DNA of 27,407 bases from assembly GCF_040096285.1 (NCBI RefSeq), contig NZ_JBBMEY010000028.1:1-27407 (forward strand). Direction: 5' to 3'. The first letter of the stretch is position 1; each line of letters begins with the position of its first letter. Position numbers and translations under genes: made by a program. Source of the stretch: Ruminococcoides intestinihominis (GTDB lineage: Bacteria > Bacillota > Clostridia > Oscillospirales > Acutalibacteraceae). Under the pieces are notes generated by a model, which had not been told where the DNA came from, made no database searches, and saw only the letters and a list, made by a program, of their open reading frames with translations. Shown in pieces: positions 1 to 7,089 of the stretch.

Positions 1-264
1 AACCTTTGTGTAATCAGCATCCTTGTATTGCAGGGCAGTAATGGCATCTTCGATAGCTTTCGCCATTGCATCCACTTCGGTCTGCTCCGTAAGGTTCTTA
101 CCACGGGTCACAGCATTTACAGCGGCTTCCACGCCGGAGAAATCCTTGTAGTCATCCTTCTTCAAAGCGTTTGCTTTGGCAATGGCTGCATCAACCTTTG
201 TGTAATCAGCATCCTTGTATTGCAGGGCAGTAATGGCATCTTCGATAGCTTTCGCCATTGCATC
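1..264. repeat. 72-bp exact direct repeat inside the FIVAR region
   Basis: Bases 1-72 and 193-264 are identical, and the copies are 192 bp apart, exactly 64 codons. They encode the same stretch of two neighbouring FIVAR repeats (AKAIEDAITAL...DADYTKV). Identity at DNA level means recent duplication or gene conversion within the repeat array, so copy number probably varies between strains. Confidence 0.9.
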
Positions 265-1563
265 AACCTCTGTTTGCTGGGCTTTGCTTTTTGCTCGGTC
301 AACAGAGTTAATGGAATCTTCTACTGCAGAATAATTTGTATAAAGGCTGCTATCAAGAGCCGTTGCCCTTGCGATGGCTGCATCGACAGCTGTGTAATCA
401 GCCAACCTGTTTGTTAAATCCCAACTAAAAGTCGGATGTTCTATTCCTTCTACCCATACAACTCCCTGTGAGGCATTGTTTTGCAACAAAACGAGAATAT
501 CATTATCTGTAAAATCAGTTATCGCCTTTGCACAAGGTGTCGGATCAAAGCTTGTGTCAATAGCAAGACTACCCTTGTCTAATTTCGTAATGACATGATA
601 CCCATTATCACTTTCTTTATAAAAACAGTCAGCAACTGTTGGGGTTCCTGTCAGATGAGCAATTACAGCAGTATATTCCTTTTCCGCACTTGATAAGTCG
701 CTGCTTACCATCATGCAGTTATTGATTTTAACATTTTCTTCTACATTATTGTTGTAACCAACAGCCAATAACCCTCCAACTGTAGACTCCAGATCTTCGC
801 TAACGATTGAGCCATTAAACCAACAGTCTGAAATCACAGAAGTTTTGTTAGCATTTAACCATTCGCCGACCAATCCTCCGACACTATCACTAGATTCGGA
901 TTTTCTGCTAATGATGTTTGCGTCAGAACCACATCCAACAATTTGTGTACCTTGCATGCATGATCCTGCAATTCCGCCTATGCTTCGCCAACCATTGACA
1001 CTTTCTACAGTGCCGGATGTATAACAGTTTATGATCTTGCCGTTTTCTACCAATGCAGCTATGATGCCTACATGCATACTGTAATCATTGGCGCTCAAAT
1101 CCGCATCTACAACATTCAGATTCTTGATTACACCGCCCTGCACATAGCCAAAAAGCGAGTCGAAAGAATCGTTGCCTATCCCATGACGGTTCAAGTTGTA
1201 TATCGTATGTCCTTGTCCGTCAAATGTTCCTTTAAAGAAATAACCGTCGTCTACATTTCTGTTTGTAATCGGTGTCCAAGGATAATCTCCAAGGTCTAAG
1301 TCGTAGTCTAAATATATAATCTTATTATCAAATGTGTTACCTGTAGATGCACCAGTATCAATTCCAATATTTGTGAGTTCTGCAAGTCCCGCCAACTGCT
1401 CTGCTGTTTTGATATGAAATTCTGTATCAGTTTCATTATACCAGCTTGTATCAGATGTTCCGTCCCAAACATCTACCTCATTTTCCGCAGCAAAGGCTAC
1501 GGTCGGTATCAATCCAGCTACCATTACAAGACAGATAAAGACTGCCAACATTTTTTTCTTCAT
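1..1563 (-). CDS. Secreted surface protein with GLUG-like and FIVAR repeats, 3' part outside the window
   Basis: The frame is open from an ATG at 1561-1563 to the window edge: 521 codons without a stop. GGAGG stands 7 bases before the ATG. Residues 1-25 are a classic signal peptide (MKKK, hydrophobic core, AFA-A cleavage site), so the protein is exported. Residues of about 60-280 hold phrases such as GTFDGQGHTI, GGIAGS, VGGLVGE and VGGLLA, which are typical of GLUG motifs in bacterial surface proteins with a beta-helix or beta-roll. From about residue 393 come FIVAR-type helical repeats (DYTAVDAAIA...AVEDSINSV; DYTKVDAAIAKANAL...AKAIEDAITAL) with a 64-residue period, the third cut by the edge. 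Such proteins usually act as adhesins or binding proteins; the ligand cannot be told. A C-terminal anchor would lie outside the window. Base composition is richer in G+C than the genes to the right, suggesting transfer. Confidence 0.85.
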   Translation of the reverse strand, partial: MKKKMLAVFICLVMVAGLIPTVAFAAENEVDVWDGTSDTSWYNETDTEFHIKTAEQLAGLAELTNIGIDTGASTGNTFDNKIIYLDYDLDLGDYPWTPITNRNVDDGYFFKGTFDGQGHTIYNLNRHGIGNDSFDSLFGYVQGGVIKNLNVVDADLSANDYSMHVGIIAALVENGKIINCYTSGTVESVNGWRSIGGIAGSCMQGTQIVGCGSDANIISRKSESSDSVGGLVGEWLNANKTSVISDCWFNGSIVSEDLESTVGGLLAVGYNNNVEENVKINNCMMVSSDLSSAEKEYTAVIAHLTGTPTVADCFYKESDNGYHVITKLDKGSLAIDTSFDPTPCAKAITDFTDNDILVLLQNNASQGVVWVEGIEHPTFSWDLTNRLADYTAVDAAIARATALDSSLYTNYSAVEDSINSVDRAKSKAQQTEVDAMAKAIEDAITALQYKDADYTKVDAAIAKANALKKDDYKDFSGVEAAVNAVTRGKNLTEQTEVDAMAKAIEDAITALQYKDADYTKV

Positions 1564-1662
1564 AACAGTTCCTCCATTTTTTAATTTCCCACTATTTACT
1601 TTCTCCGGCAGCGGACACGCCGAGAAAAGATGTGTTTACGGGTGGTGGTTAGGACTTCAATA

Positions 1663-1842
1663 TCAAACCACCATCCTTCCGGCAAACGCAAAAAGCCGAA
1701 GCCAAGGCATAATGCGCCCTGTCTCCGGCAATTGGTTCGTTATAAATTGTATAAAATAAGACTTGACATGCTGAAAAAACGGCGCTATGCTCCTGCCAAG
1801 CCGAGCCGAGCCGACAATGATTGTCACATTTCTGTTTGCCAT
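1663..1842 (-). CDS. Small uncharacterised ORF, 59 aa, upstream of the surface protein
   Basis: ATG at 1840-1842 is preceded by GGAGG (1851-1855) with 8 bases between, and a good promoter lies further upstream, so translation is plausible. The peptide begins MANRNVTIIVGSARLGRS and is basic with a hydrophobic middle (SYFIQFI). I do not recognise a family. It lies 99 bp upstream of the surface-protein gene on the same strand and could be a leader ORF of one transcript. Base composition matches the G+C-richer block. It may instead be non-coding DNA of a mobile element; no conserved domain can be argued. Confidence 0.4.
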   Translation of the reverse strand: MANRNVTIIVGSARLGRSIAPFFQHVKSYFIQFITNQLPETGRIMPWLRLFAFAGRMVV

Positions 1843-1914
1843 AGTCAAGTCCTCCTTCAATAATTTCTAAGGCAAAAGGATATGAATCCCCCTACCACAT
1901 AGTTATACAAAAAT

Positions 1915-1943
1915 ATTTTAGCAGATTTTCACAAAAATTTCAA
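1915..1943 (-). promoter_or_regulatory. Sigma-A-type promoter for the small ORF and surface-protein gene
   Basis: On the minus strand TTGAAA (1938-1943) and TAAAAT (1915-1920) are separated by exactly 17 bases. Transcription would start near 1908, about 65 bases before the ATG of the small ORF. No clear terminator lies between that ORF and the surface-protein gene, so both may be read from here. Confidence 0.6.
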
Positions 1944-2080
1944 GTAGTTTTCAGAATATTGCTATCATCTTTTTTTCAAAGCATTGCCTTCTTCCATTAC
2001 TCACGGAACTTTATGACTTCTTGAATAGTACCCGAAAAGGAAAAGACACCGTCTGTGACAGCGACTTTTCTTGCTTAGTA

Positions 2081-2443
2081 TTAACAGTATATAAGCTCAC
2101 TGGAAACGATTTCCATAGCAGCGCTACGGATGTTGTTCATTCTCTGCACCCACAGCGTTTGGTTTTCCGCTTTGAGGGCTTCCGTTACGCCCTCTTTTTC
2201 GGAAAGCTGTTTTACCAGCCGAGAAAACAATGCTTCTGCCTGCTGATGGATTTTTGTACAGTCGGTGTTGCAAAATCTCTGCCTTGTGCTGTTCGGATAA
2301 AACTCTTTGCCGCATTGTTCGTACACGCGCTTCGGGTACTTATGACCGTCATTCGCCGCCCAGCGTTCCACCTTGGTTTTAGCTCTATGCGCAGCATTGC
2401 TCTCACGCTGCCGGTTTTTCTTGCACTTGGCTTTTTTCACCAC
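2081..2443 (-). pseudogene. Zinc-ribbon protein remnant, about 120 aa
   Basis: The frame opens with a possible GTG at 2441-2443 that has no convincing Shine-Dalgarno site, and it runs back open to a stop at 2471-2473. It contains YEQCGKEFY...QRFCNTDC, a zinc-ribbon pattern in which the first expected Cys is Tyr, so only three of four ligands remain. The front is Lys/Arg rich; the rest is an Ala/Glu/Lys-rich helix, perhaps a coiled coil. Small zinc-ribbon proteins like this occur in integrative elements of Firmicutes, but no specific function can be assigned. The missing ligand, weak start and position at a composition break suggest the tail of a longer, broken gene. A live small gene cannot be excluded. 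Confidence 0.45.
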
Positions 2444-2470
2444 TTCTTGCTCGGCTTTCCGTACTTTTAA

Positions 2471-3363
2471 TTAGTTAATTGTATTCCATAAACTTTTAAT
2501 TGATTTTGCACGATTAATGTAATCATCTGTAATGTCAGGTTTAAAGAAACTAAATGTTTCATCATAACTATAAACTTCCTTAAAAATACTTTCAGGACTA
2601 TCCTTAGTAGCTAGTTTTTATATACATCTGTAGGGCTTTTCTCAGCCTCTTCTTGAGAACAAATTAATGCCTTTGAAATAGCAATTGCAGCTTTTGGGTT
2701 CTCTTTTAGCCACTGACTTCTACCTGCAAATAAGAAACCTGATGATAGACTACTGTCATTTGACGAATCAATAATTATATTTCCAAGACCGGCATTCTCA
2801 AAAACTGCTAAATTTGATATAGTTGAAACAACTGCATCAGCATCTCCTGAAGCCAGTAACGTTTGAGCATCTAAAATTGAATTTAACTGGTTGATTTTAC
2901 TTATATCAACATTATTTTTCTTTGTAACATCTAAGAAGTATTTTTATGATATTGTTCCTAGTGTTACTACAACATTTTTGCCCTCAAGGTCAGAGATACT
3001 CTTTATTCCACTGACCTTTCTAGCTAAAAGACCAAAGTTTAATTGTGATGTTGATAGTGCAAAACATTTTAAGTCAAATCCATTACTTACAGCAGTAATT
3101 AGTGGAAATTCTGCATATACTGCAACATCAATTTCATTTGCTGCAAAAGCTTCATTTACTGCAGGTTCTGCTTGAGCAAAACCCTTAAGCTCAACAGTAT
3201 ATCCTTCTTTCTTAAGTCCATCTTGTAGATAACCAAGTTTATAAAAATACTGTGCATTATCGAGTAAAGAACTTTCAGCATCTTGTCCTGTTGTACCAAT
3301 TCTGATTACTTTAGTACCGGAAGTGGTTTTACTTGAAGTATCTGAACCACATCCTTGTGTTGG
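2471..3363 (-). pseudogene. ABC transporter substrate-binding protein (SsuA/TauA/NMT1 type), broken
   Basis: Conceptual translation gives a nearly full mature periplasmic-type binding protein: a CGSD lipoprotein-like start (about 3340-3350), then KVIRIGTTGQDA, AQAEPAVNEAFAANEIDVAV, a GLLARKV stretch, SISDLEGKNVVVTLGT, LASGDADAVVSTISN, GFLFAGRSQWLKENPKA and a C-terminal helix. This matches binding proteins for sulfonates, taurine, nitrate or related small molecules. Three lesions are seen. The signal peptide and start are missing, with a stop at 3364-3366 just before the lipobox Cys. There is an in-frame TAA at 2944-2946, probably a CAA Gln codon changed by one base. A loss of one base in an A-run near 2611-2620 gives an immediate TAG. 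Permease and ATPase partners are absent. The gene ends at the border of the G+C-richer block. Confidence 0.85.
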
Positions 3364-3465
3364 TTAAATCATATTCGTTATTACCTATTATTTTAATAGG
3401 AATAACATTATAAATTTTTCTATATGAAACTTATCATAATTTTTTCTATATACTATAATTAGAAA

Positions 3466-3495
3466 TAAAAAAGTTGGCTCATAATGAACCAACTT
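3466..3495 (-). terminator. Intrinsic terminator after the radical SAM pseudogene
   Basis: AAGTTGG (3471-3477) pairs with CCAACTT (3489-3495), with further inner pairs TCAT/ATGA. On the minus strand the hairpin is followed by a run of T (the complement of the A-run ending at 3472). Confidence 0.7.
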
Positions 3496-3504
3496 AATAT
3501 AACA

Positions 3505-4151
3505 TTATTTATTTTTTATGATATTAGCTAATAAATATATTCTATCAATGCAGTGTTCAAAGAACTTTTCATATGCACCACATAAACAGTTTAATGACGG
3601 TTTAACATTTATAAATGTCTCTCTCCATCTTCTGCAACCACCACGACATAAATACAAATATTTGCATTTTTAACATTTATCATTTATGGGTAAAGAACAA
3701 CTTACAAAGTTCTTTGCTTTATCTGACTTAATTAAATTATTGAAATCATCATCAATTGTTCCAAGTTTCCACTCATCTGTACAGTAAAAGTCACAAGGAT
3801 AAACATTGCCGTTACCCTCAACAACAAAGTAACAATTACATTTACCTGACATACCACAGGATTCAGGCATATATCCGGCTGCCATTTGTACCCAATTAGA
3901 GAATATTCTTATATCAATATTACTACTATGTACATAATCATTATACCAAATATCAAATAGCTCACAGAGAAATTCTCCATATGTATTAGCATCTAAAGAC
4001 CATTCTGACTTTGTATCACTATCATCAAGACAAGGTATATATTGTTGAAACTGAAAGCCTTTTTAGCAGATAACTTTTTGTAAAAGCAATAACTACAATT
4101 GATATTACAAGCTGATGATGCAGGCTTAATTAAAATACTTGTTGCAGGCAT
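3505..4151 (-). pseudogene. Radical SAM/SPASM maturase (anaerobic sulfatase-maturase type), broken
   Basis: The start is ATG at 4149-4151 with GAGGAA upstream. It opens with MPATSILIKPASSACN and the radical SAM motif C-x3-C-x2-C (CNINCSYC), which binds the SAM-cleaving 4Fe-4S cluster. Soon after, about 140 residues of the usual TIM barrel are missing and the frame changes (near 4045-4065), resuming at QQYIPCLDD. The C-terminal SPASM part is Cys rich (CGMSGKCNCYF, VYPCDFYC, CRGGCRRWRE, CLCGAYE), as in enzymes that convert Cys or Ser to formylglycine or modify peptides. A TAA at 3670-3672 interrupts it before CKYLYLCRGGC. Promoter and terminator are still recognisable, so the loss seems recent. 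No sulfatase or precursor peptide is visible nearby. Confidence 0.85.
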
Positions 4152-4181
4152 AACCATTCCTCTTTTCTACTTATTATTGCA

Positions 4182-4210
4182 ATTATAAGTTATTGCAAAT
4201 ACTTATACAA
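4182..4210 (-). promoter_or_regulatory. Sigma-A-type promoter of the radical SAM pseudogene
   Basis: On the minus strand TTGTAT (4205-4210), 17 bases, then TATAAT (4182-4187), about 30 bases upstream of the ATG. It still looks functional although the gene is broken. The rest of 4152-4334 is AT-rich; for the plus-strand gene I see TATAAT-like boxes at 4307-4312 and 4318-4323 without a good -35 box. Confidence 0.6.
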
Positions 4211-4334
4211 TTAGAATATTTTTATAAATTTTTCATAGTCTCTTTGCATAAATAAAAAATATGTGAAAGTTAATTACAAAATCAACAATATATCATAATG
4301 TTATTGTATAATCTAAATATAATATTTTGTAGAT

Positions 4335-5669
4335 ATGTTGGTGTTTTGTATGAAACGCATATTATTAATCCTAATTACTTTATTATTAATACTAACAAGT
4401 TGCTTTAGTGCTAATTGTGTTACAAGGACAAGTTATAAATTACTAAATAACAGTAAGTTATATTACTTTGCTGACAGTAAGAATGACTATATTGTTAGTG
4501 TAAAGGATAGAACTGCTGTTGTTAATAAAATAGGTTATGGCTATAGCACAATTAAAACGAATGCTGAAATTACTAAGTGTAATTATGCCGGTGGTTATTT
4601 TCATTTCTTTTCCGATAGTAATAATGGTAAAATAGGTGTTGTAAAATTTAATTATAATAGTGGTAAGTATAAAACTATAACTATGAATGATGGCACAAAA
4701 ACTAGGTGGACACTTTGTTCTGTAGATAAAAGTAATAACTATTATTTTGTGGATTTTAATAATAGGTCTTTGTTACATAAATTTAATTCTAAAGGTAATC
4801 CGGTAAATACATATAAATTTGATAGTAACATTAATCAAATTGATACTACAAACGGTACTTATCAATTTGTATTAACCTCTTATGGACTGTGTTATATTAA
4901 AGGTAATATTATTTATTCAACATCAAATGATTACAACATATTCCCTATGTCAATGGTTAATGATGAATATTATTGTGGTAACGGAAAAGTGTATTCATTA
5001 TTTAATACCAATGAATATGGTAGTTACAAAGATAACAGGACTGCTTTATTGTCAAATGGAATTGCAAAAGCAAGTGGTAATAAAATAGTATATTCTGATT
5101 TTAGTAGTTCAACTAATAAAGAATATTCTTTTAATTTTAATATTGAATATTTGTATGGTTATAAGGATAGAATTATCGTAACCAAAGGAAGCAATATTTA
5201 TATTGTAAAAACCGATGAATTAAAAAGTAAAAAAGCAAATACTACTAGGACAATTGAAAATAATAATACTAAAACATATGGTATTTATACTAATGCATAT
5301 ACTATAGGTGATAAATACATTACCGGTGTAAGCCCCAATACAACTATTGCAACATTTAAGAAAAATGTTAGTTATGATGGTTATGATATTGCTTTCATTA
5401 AGAATGGCAGTGTAGTTTCAAGTGGTAAAATCGGTACAGGAATGATTGTTAGATTTACAGGAAATAATGAAGTTGTAGAGAGAACTTTCATAATTAAAGG
5501 TGACGTTAATTGTACAGGTACAGTGAACAGTAAAGATACTGATACATATATGAACTTTCTACTTGGATTAGAAGGTTTAACTGATGAAGCAATGATAGCT
5601 TGTGATATAAATAATGACGGTGTACTGGATAATAGTGACCTAGTATTAATGGCAAAATTAAGAGAATAA
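4335..5669 (+). CDS. Secreted dockerin-bearing protein with an unassigned N-terminal domain
   Basis: 444 aa. A hydrophobic signal follows MKR. LTSC at the end of the core (residues 20-23) is a fair lipobox, so this may be a lipoprotein; otherwise cleavage follows a little later. ATG at 4350 (MKRILL) is a likely alternative start, and neither start has a clear Shine-Dalgarno site. Residues of about 30-310 are Asn/Tyr/Ser-rich with recurring short beta segments (KLYYFADS, NNYYFVDF, NIIYSTS, GNKIVYSDF), suggesting a beta-propeller-like fold; no catalytic motif is seen. Residues of about 325-387 (ITGVSPNTTIATF...GTGMIVRF) resemble the beta domain often placed before dockerins in Ruminococcus proteins. 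A type I-like dockerin begins at residue 388: loop 1 DVNCTGTVNSKD has Thr at the fifth calcium position, and loop 2 DINNDGVLDNSD is canonical. It should dock to a cohesin outside the cell; the cohesin protein at 25182-26021 is one candidate partner. Confidence 0.85.
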   Translation: MLVFCMKRILLILITLLLILTSCFSANCVTRTSYKLLNNSKLYYFADSKNDYIVSVKDRTAVVNKIGYGYSTIKTNAEITKCNYAGGYFHFFSDSNNGKIGVVKFNYNSGKYKTITMNDGTKTRWTLCSVDKSNNYYFVDFNNRSLLHKFNSKGNPVNTYKFDSNINQIDTTNGTYQFVLTSYGLCYIKGNIIYSTSNDYNIFPMSMVNDEYYCGNGKVYSLFNTNEYGSYKDNRTALLSNGIAKASGNKIVYSDFSSSTNKEYSFNFNIEYLYGYKDRIIVTKGSNIYIVKTDELKSKKANTTRTIENNNTKTYGIYTNAYTIGDKYITGVSPNTTIATFKKNVSYDGYDIAFIKNGSVVSSGKIGTGMIVRFTGNNEVVERTFIIKGDVNCTGTVNSKDTDTYMNFLLGLEGLTDEAMIACDINNDGVLDNSDLVLMAKLRE

Positions 5670-5673
5670 AAAA

Positions 5674-5699
5674 GACCAATGCATGACAATACATTGGTC
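5674..5699 (+). terminator. Hairpin after the dockerin gene
   Basis: GACCAATG (5674-5681) pairs with CATTGGTC (5692-5699) around a 10-base loop, 5 bases after the stop codon. The downstream T-tract is poor, so it may act together with the next hairpin. Confidence 0.5.
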
Positions 5700-5713
5700 A
5701 CAAAACATAAATT

Positions 5714-5740
5714 AAGGCTTTGACAAATTGTCAAAGCCTT
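5714..5740. terminator. Bidirectional hairpin between convergent genes
   Basis: AAGGCTTTGAC at the left pairs with GTCAAAGCCTT at the right in a near-perfect palindrome of 27 bases. It lies between the plus-strand dockerin gene and the minus-strand cluster ending at 5762, with AT-rich flanks on both sides, so it can end transcripts from both directions. Confidence 0.65.
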
Positions 5741-5761
5741 AAAATTTATATATGAATTTTA

Positions 5762-6034
5762 TTAGTCGCTATTTCTTACAAATATTTGAACAAGAAGATT
5801 TAAAATCTTAAAGTATAGATGAACAATTGTATAAACTAGGTCAAATGCTGCCATCCATTCATAGCTTTTATCCATCTTTCTTTCAACACATTCTTCAATA
5901 CCGTTAAAGTCAGCTACTAGGAATATTGCTGCAATAATAATAAAGACAATTGAAGAAATGATACTTACTACGGGATTTGCAAGAATTCCATCAATACCAA
6001 TTGCAACAATATTTAGACCTGGAATAAAGTGCAT
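5762..6034 (-). pseudogene. Bax inhibitor-1/YccA family fragment (C-terminal 90 aa)
   Basis: The reading frame carries the last membrane segments and the family end signature: NPVVSIISSIVF, a long hydrophobic segment, LVADFNGIEECVERKMDK, then YEWMAAFDLVYTIVHLYFKILNLL. In YccA-type proteins the matching part is the final third of a roughly 230-residue, seven-helix membrane protein. The front two thirds are absent: the frame is closed by TAG shortly upstream and there is no Shine-Dalgarno site before the ATG at 6032-6034. The ORF just upstream is in another frame and does not supply the missing helices. I read it as a 3' fragment left after deletion. Translation as a small membrane protein is possible but unlikely to keep the family role. 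Confidence 0.65.
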
Positions 6035-6039
6035 AACAA

Positions 6040-6285
6040 TTAGAAGAGAATGCTACCGATAATAATTGAACCAAATAGTATAAACATAAACTTTCTGAAT
6101 TTTGCAGTTACTTTAATAATTCTAGTAGTATATAGAATTAGCATTGCTAGTTCATATTCTGTATCGACATCAAAATTGAAAGTTATTTTAGAATTCTTAT
6201 AAGTTAATATTTTTGATTTGTTATTAAAAGTTATTTTTATTGGGTTTGAATATACTACAACTTTGCAAGTAATATTAAATTTCAT
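6040..6285 (-). CDS. Small protein of unknown function with a C-terminal membrane segment
   Basis: 81 aa. I do not recognise a family. The front 45 residues alternate polar and hydrophobic residues as beta strands do (CKVVVYSN, KITFNNKSK, KITFNFDVD). A moderately hydrophobic stretch follows (ELAMLILYTTRIIKV), and the last 17 residues are a clear membrane segment (FMFILFGSIIIGSILF). It begins 20 bases after the HEAT-repeat gene with no strong Shine-Dalgarno site, so it may depend on translation of that gene. Its stop is 5 bases before the YccA fragment. It could be a live small membrane protein or the front of a gene cut by the same deletion that left the YccA fragment. Confidence 0.45.
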   Translation of the reverse strand: MKFNITCKVVVYSNPIKITFNNKSKILTYKNSKITFNFDVDTEYELAMLILYTTRIIKVTAKFRKFMFILFGSIIIGSILF

Positions 6286-6305
6286 TTTTTGATTATTTAT
6301 TTCAT

Positions 6306-6944
6306 TTATTTAAAATTTTTAATCTTATCAATAACTGAACTACAATCTTCAATTTTTAATCTATCACTCAATTTACTTATTATAATATCTAAATTATCAT
6401 TGTTAACGATTTCTTCTAAAATAGATATGGCAGATAATCGAATATGATAATCATTGTCATTTAATAATAGGAAAATCTCATCAATAACATTTTCACCAAA
6501 CAAATACAAGCAATATAGACAACTTAAAATACAATCTTTTGACTTATTACAACTTTTAATTTTATATACATATTCTTTAAAGTCATTAGAAATTCCTAAA
6601 CTATAAACAACATCACCTAATGACATAATTGCATAACTTTTCGCTAAATTGTTTGTTTCTGTTCTAATTGCATTTTGAAGTAATTGAACAGTATTTGCAT
6701 CACTAAAGACAGACAATGAATCATATACTTCTGTTCTGACATAGTCATTTTTATCTTTAGATAGTCTGCTTAATATTTCAAAACCAAATTCATCAATAGA
6801 TTTTACCATCAAGGACGCTACTAAGCCTTTTACAAAAGAATTTGAGTCATATGACAATTTCTTTAATAATGATTTTTGCTCATGGGTAAATTCATTAAAT
6901 TCTTCATAGCTAAGAAACAATTCAATTTTATCTTTTACTACCAT
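6306..6944 (-). CDS. HEAT-repeat protein, 212 aa
   Basis: All-helical, with repeated units of roughly 30-38 residues of the HEAT type: YDSNSFVKGLVASLMVKSI, KDKNDYVRTEVYDSLSVF, TNNLAKSYAIMSLGDVV and NDNDYHIRLSAISILEEI. Asp/Asn at the turn and Arg or Lys in helix B are as usual for HEAT/PBS-lyase repeats. There is no signal peptide or membrane segment, so it is cytoplasmic. Such solenoids are scaffolds for protein contacts; the partner is unknown. AAGGA precedes the ATG at 6942-6944. It appears intact in a stretch where most neighbours are broken, and probably heads the transcript that continues through the 81-aa ORF and the YccA fragment to the hairpin at 5714-5740. Confidence 0.75.
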   Translation of the reverse strand: MVVKDKIELFLSYEEFNEFTHEQKSLLKKLSYDSNSFVKGLVASLMVKSIDEFGFEILSRLSKDKNDYVRTEVYDSLSVFSDANTVQLLQNAIRTETNNLAKSYAIMSLGDVVYSLGISNDFKEYVYKIKSCNKSKDCILSCLYCLYLFGENVIDEIFLLLNDNDYHIRLSAISILEEIVNNDNLDIIISKLSDRLKIEDCSSVIDKIKNFK

Positions 6945-7055
6945 ATATATTCATATCCTTGTTTTTATAATAATACAAATATATTATACTAAACTGAAAA
7001 TAGAAAAAATATTAGCATTATATATAACAATATACCAAATTATTTTTACATATTA

Positions 7056-7085
7056 AACAAAAAGTTCATACAAATCTATGAACTT
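7056..7085 (-). terminator. Intrinsic terminator after the PAP2 gene
   Basis: AGTTCAT (7063-7069) pairs with ATGAACT (7078-7084). On the minus strand a T-rich tract (complement of the A-run before 7063) follows. It lies directly after the stop codon of the PAP2 phosphatase gene. Confidence 0.65.
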
Positions 7086-7089
7086 AATT

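Larger units (their letters stand above)
1..2470. other. G+C-richer block, probably acquired DNA
   Basis: Counted stretches give 25/60 G+C (1-60) and 33/60 (2341-2400), against 16/60 at 4441-4500. The change falls near 2460-2475, where the AT-rich substrate-binding pseudogene ends. No integrase, transposase or terminal repeats are visible in the block, and its left end lies outside the window. Bases 1864-2080 hold only the promoter at 1915-1943. Confidence 0.45.

Noticed and set aside
2021..2470. Plus-strand frame of about 150 codons
   Set aside because: It is antisense to the zinc-ribbon remnant, whose residue pattern (C-G-K-E-F, C-x3-C) makes better sense; no Shine-Dalgarno site is seen on the plus strand.
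2891..3175. Plus-strand frame of 94 codons
   Set aside because: Antisense to the substrate-binding pseudogene; the minus-strand translation matches a known family throughout.
4291..4330. TATAAT-like boxes as promoter of the dockerin gene
   Set aside because: The -10 boxes are good but no -35 match lies 16-18 bases upstream, and such boxes are frequent by chance in AT-rich DNA.
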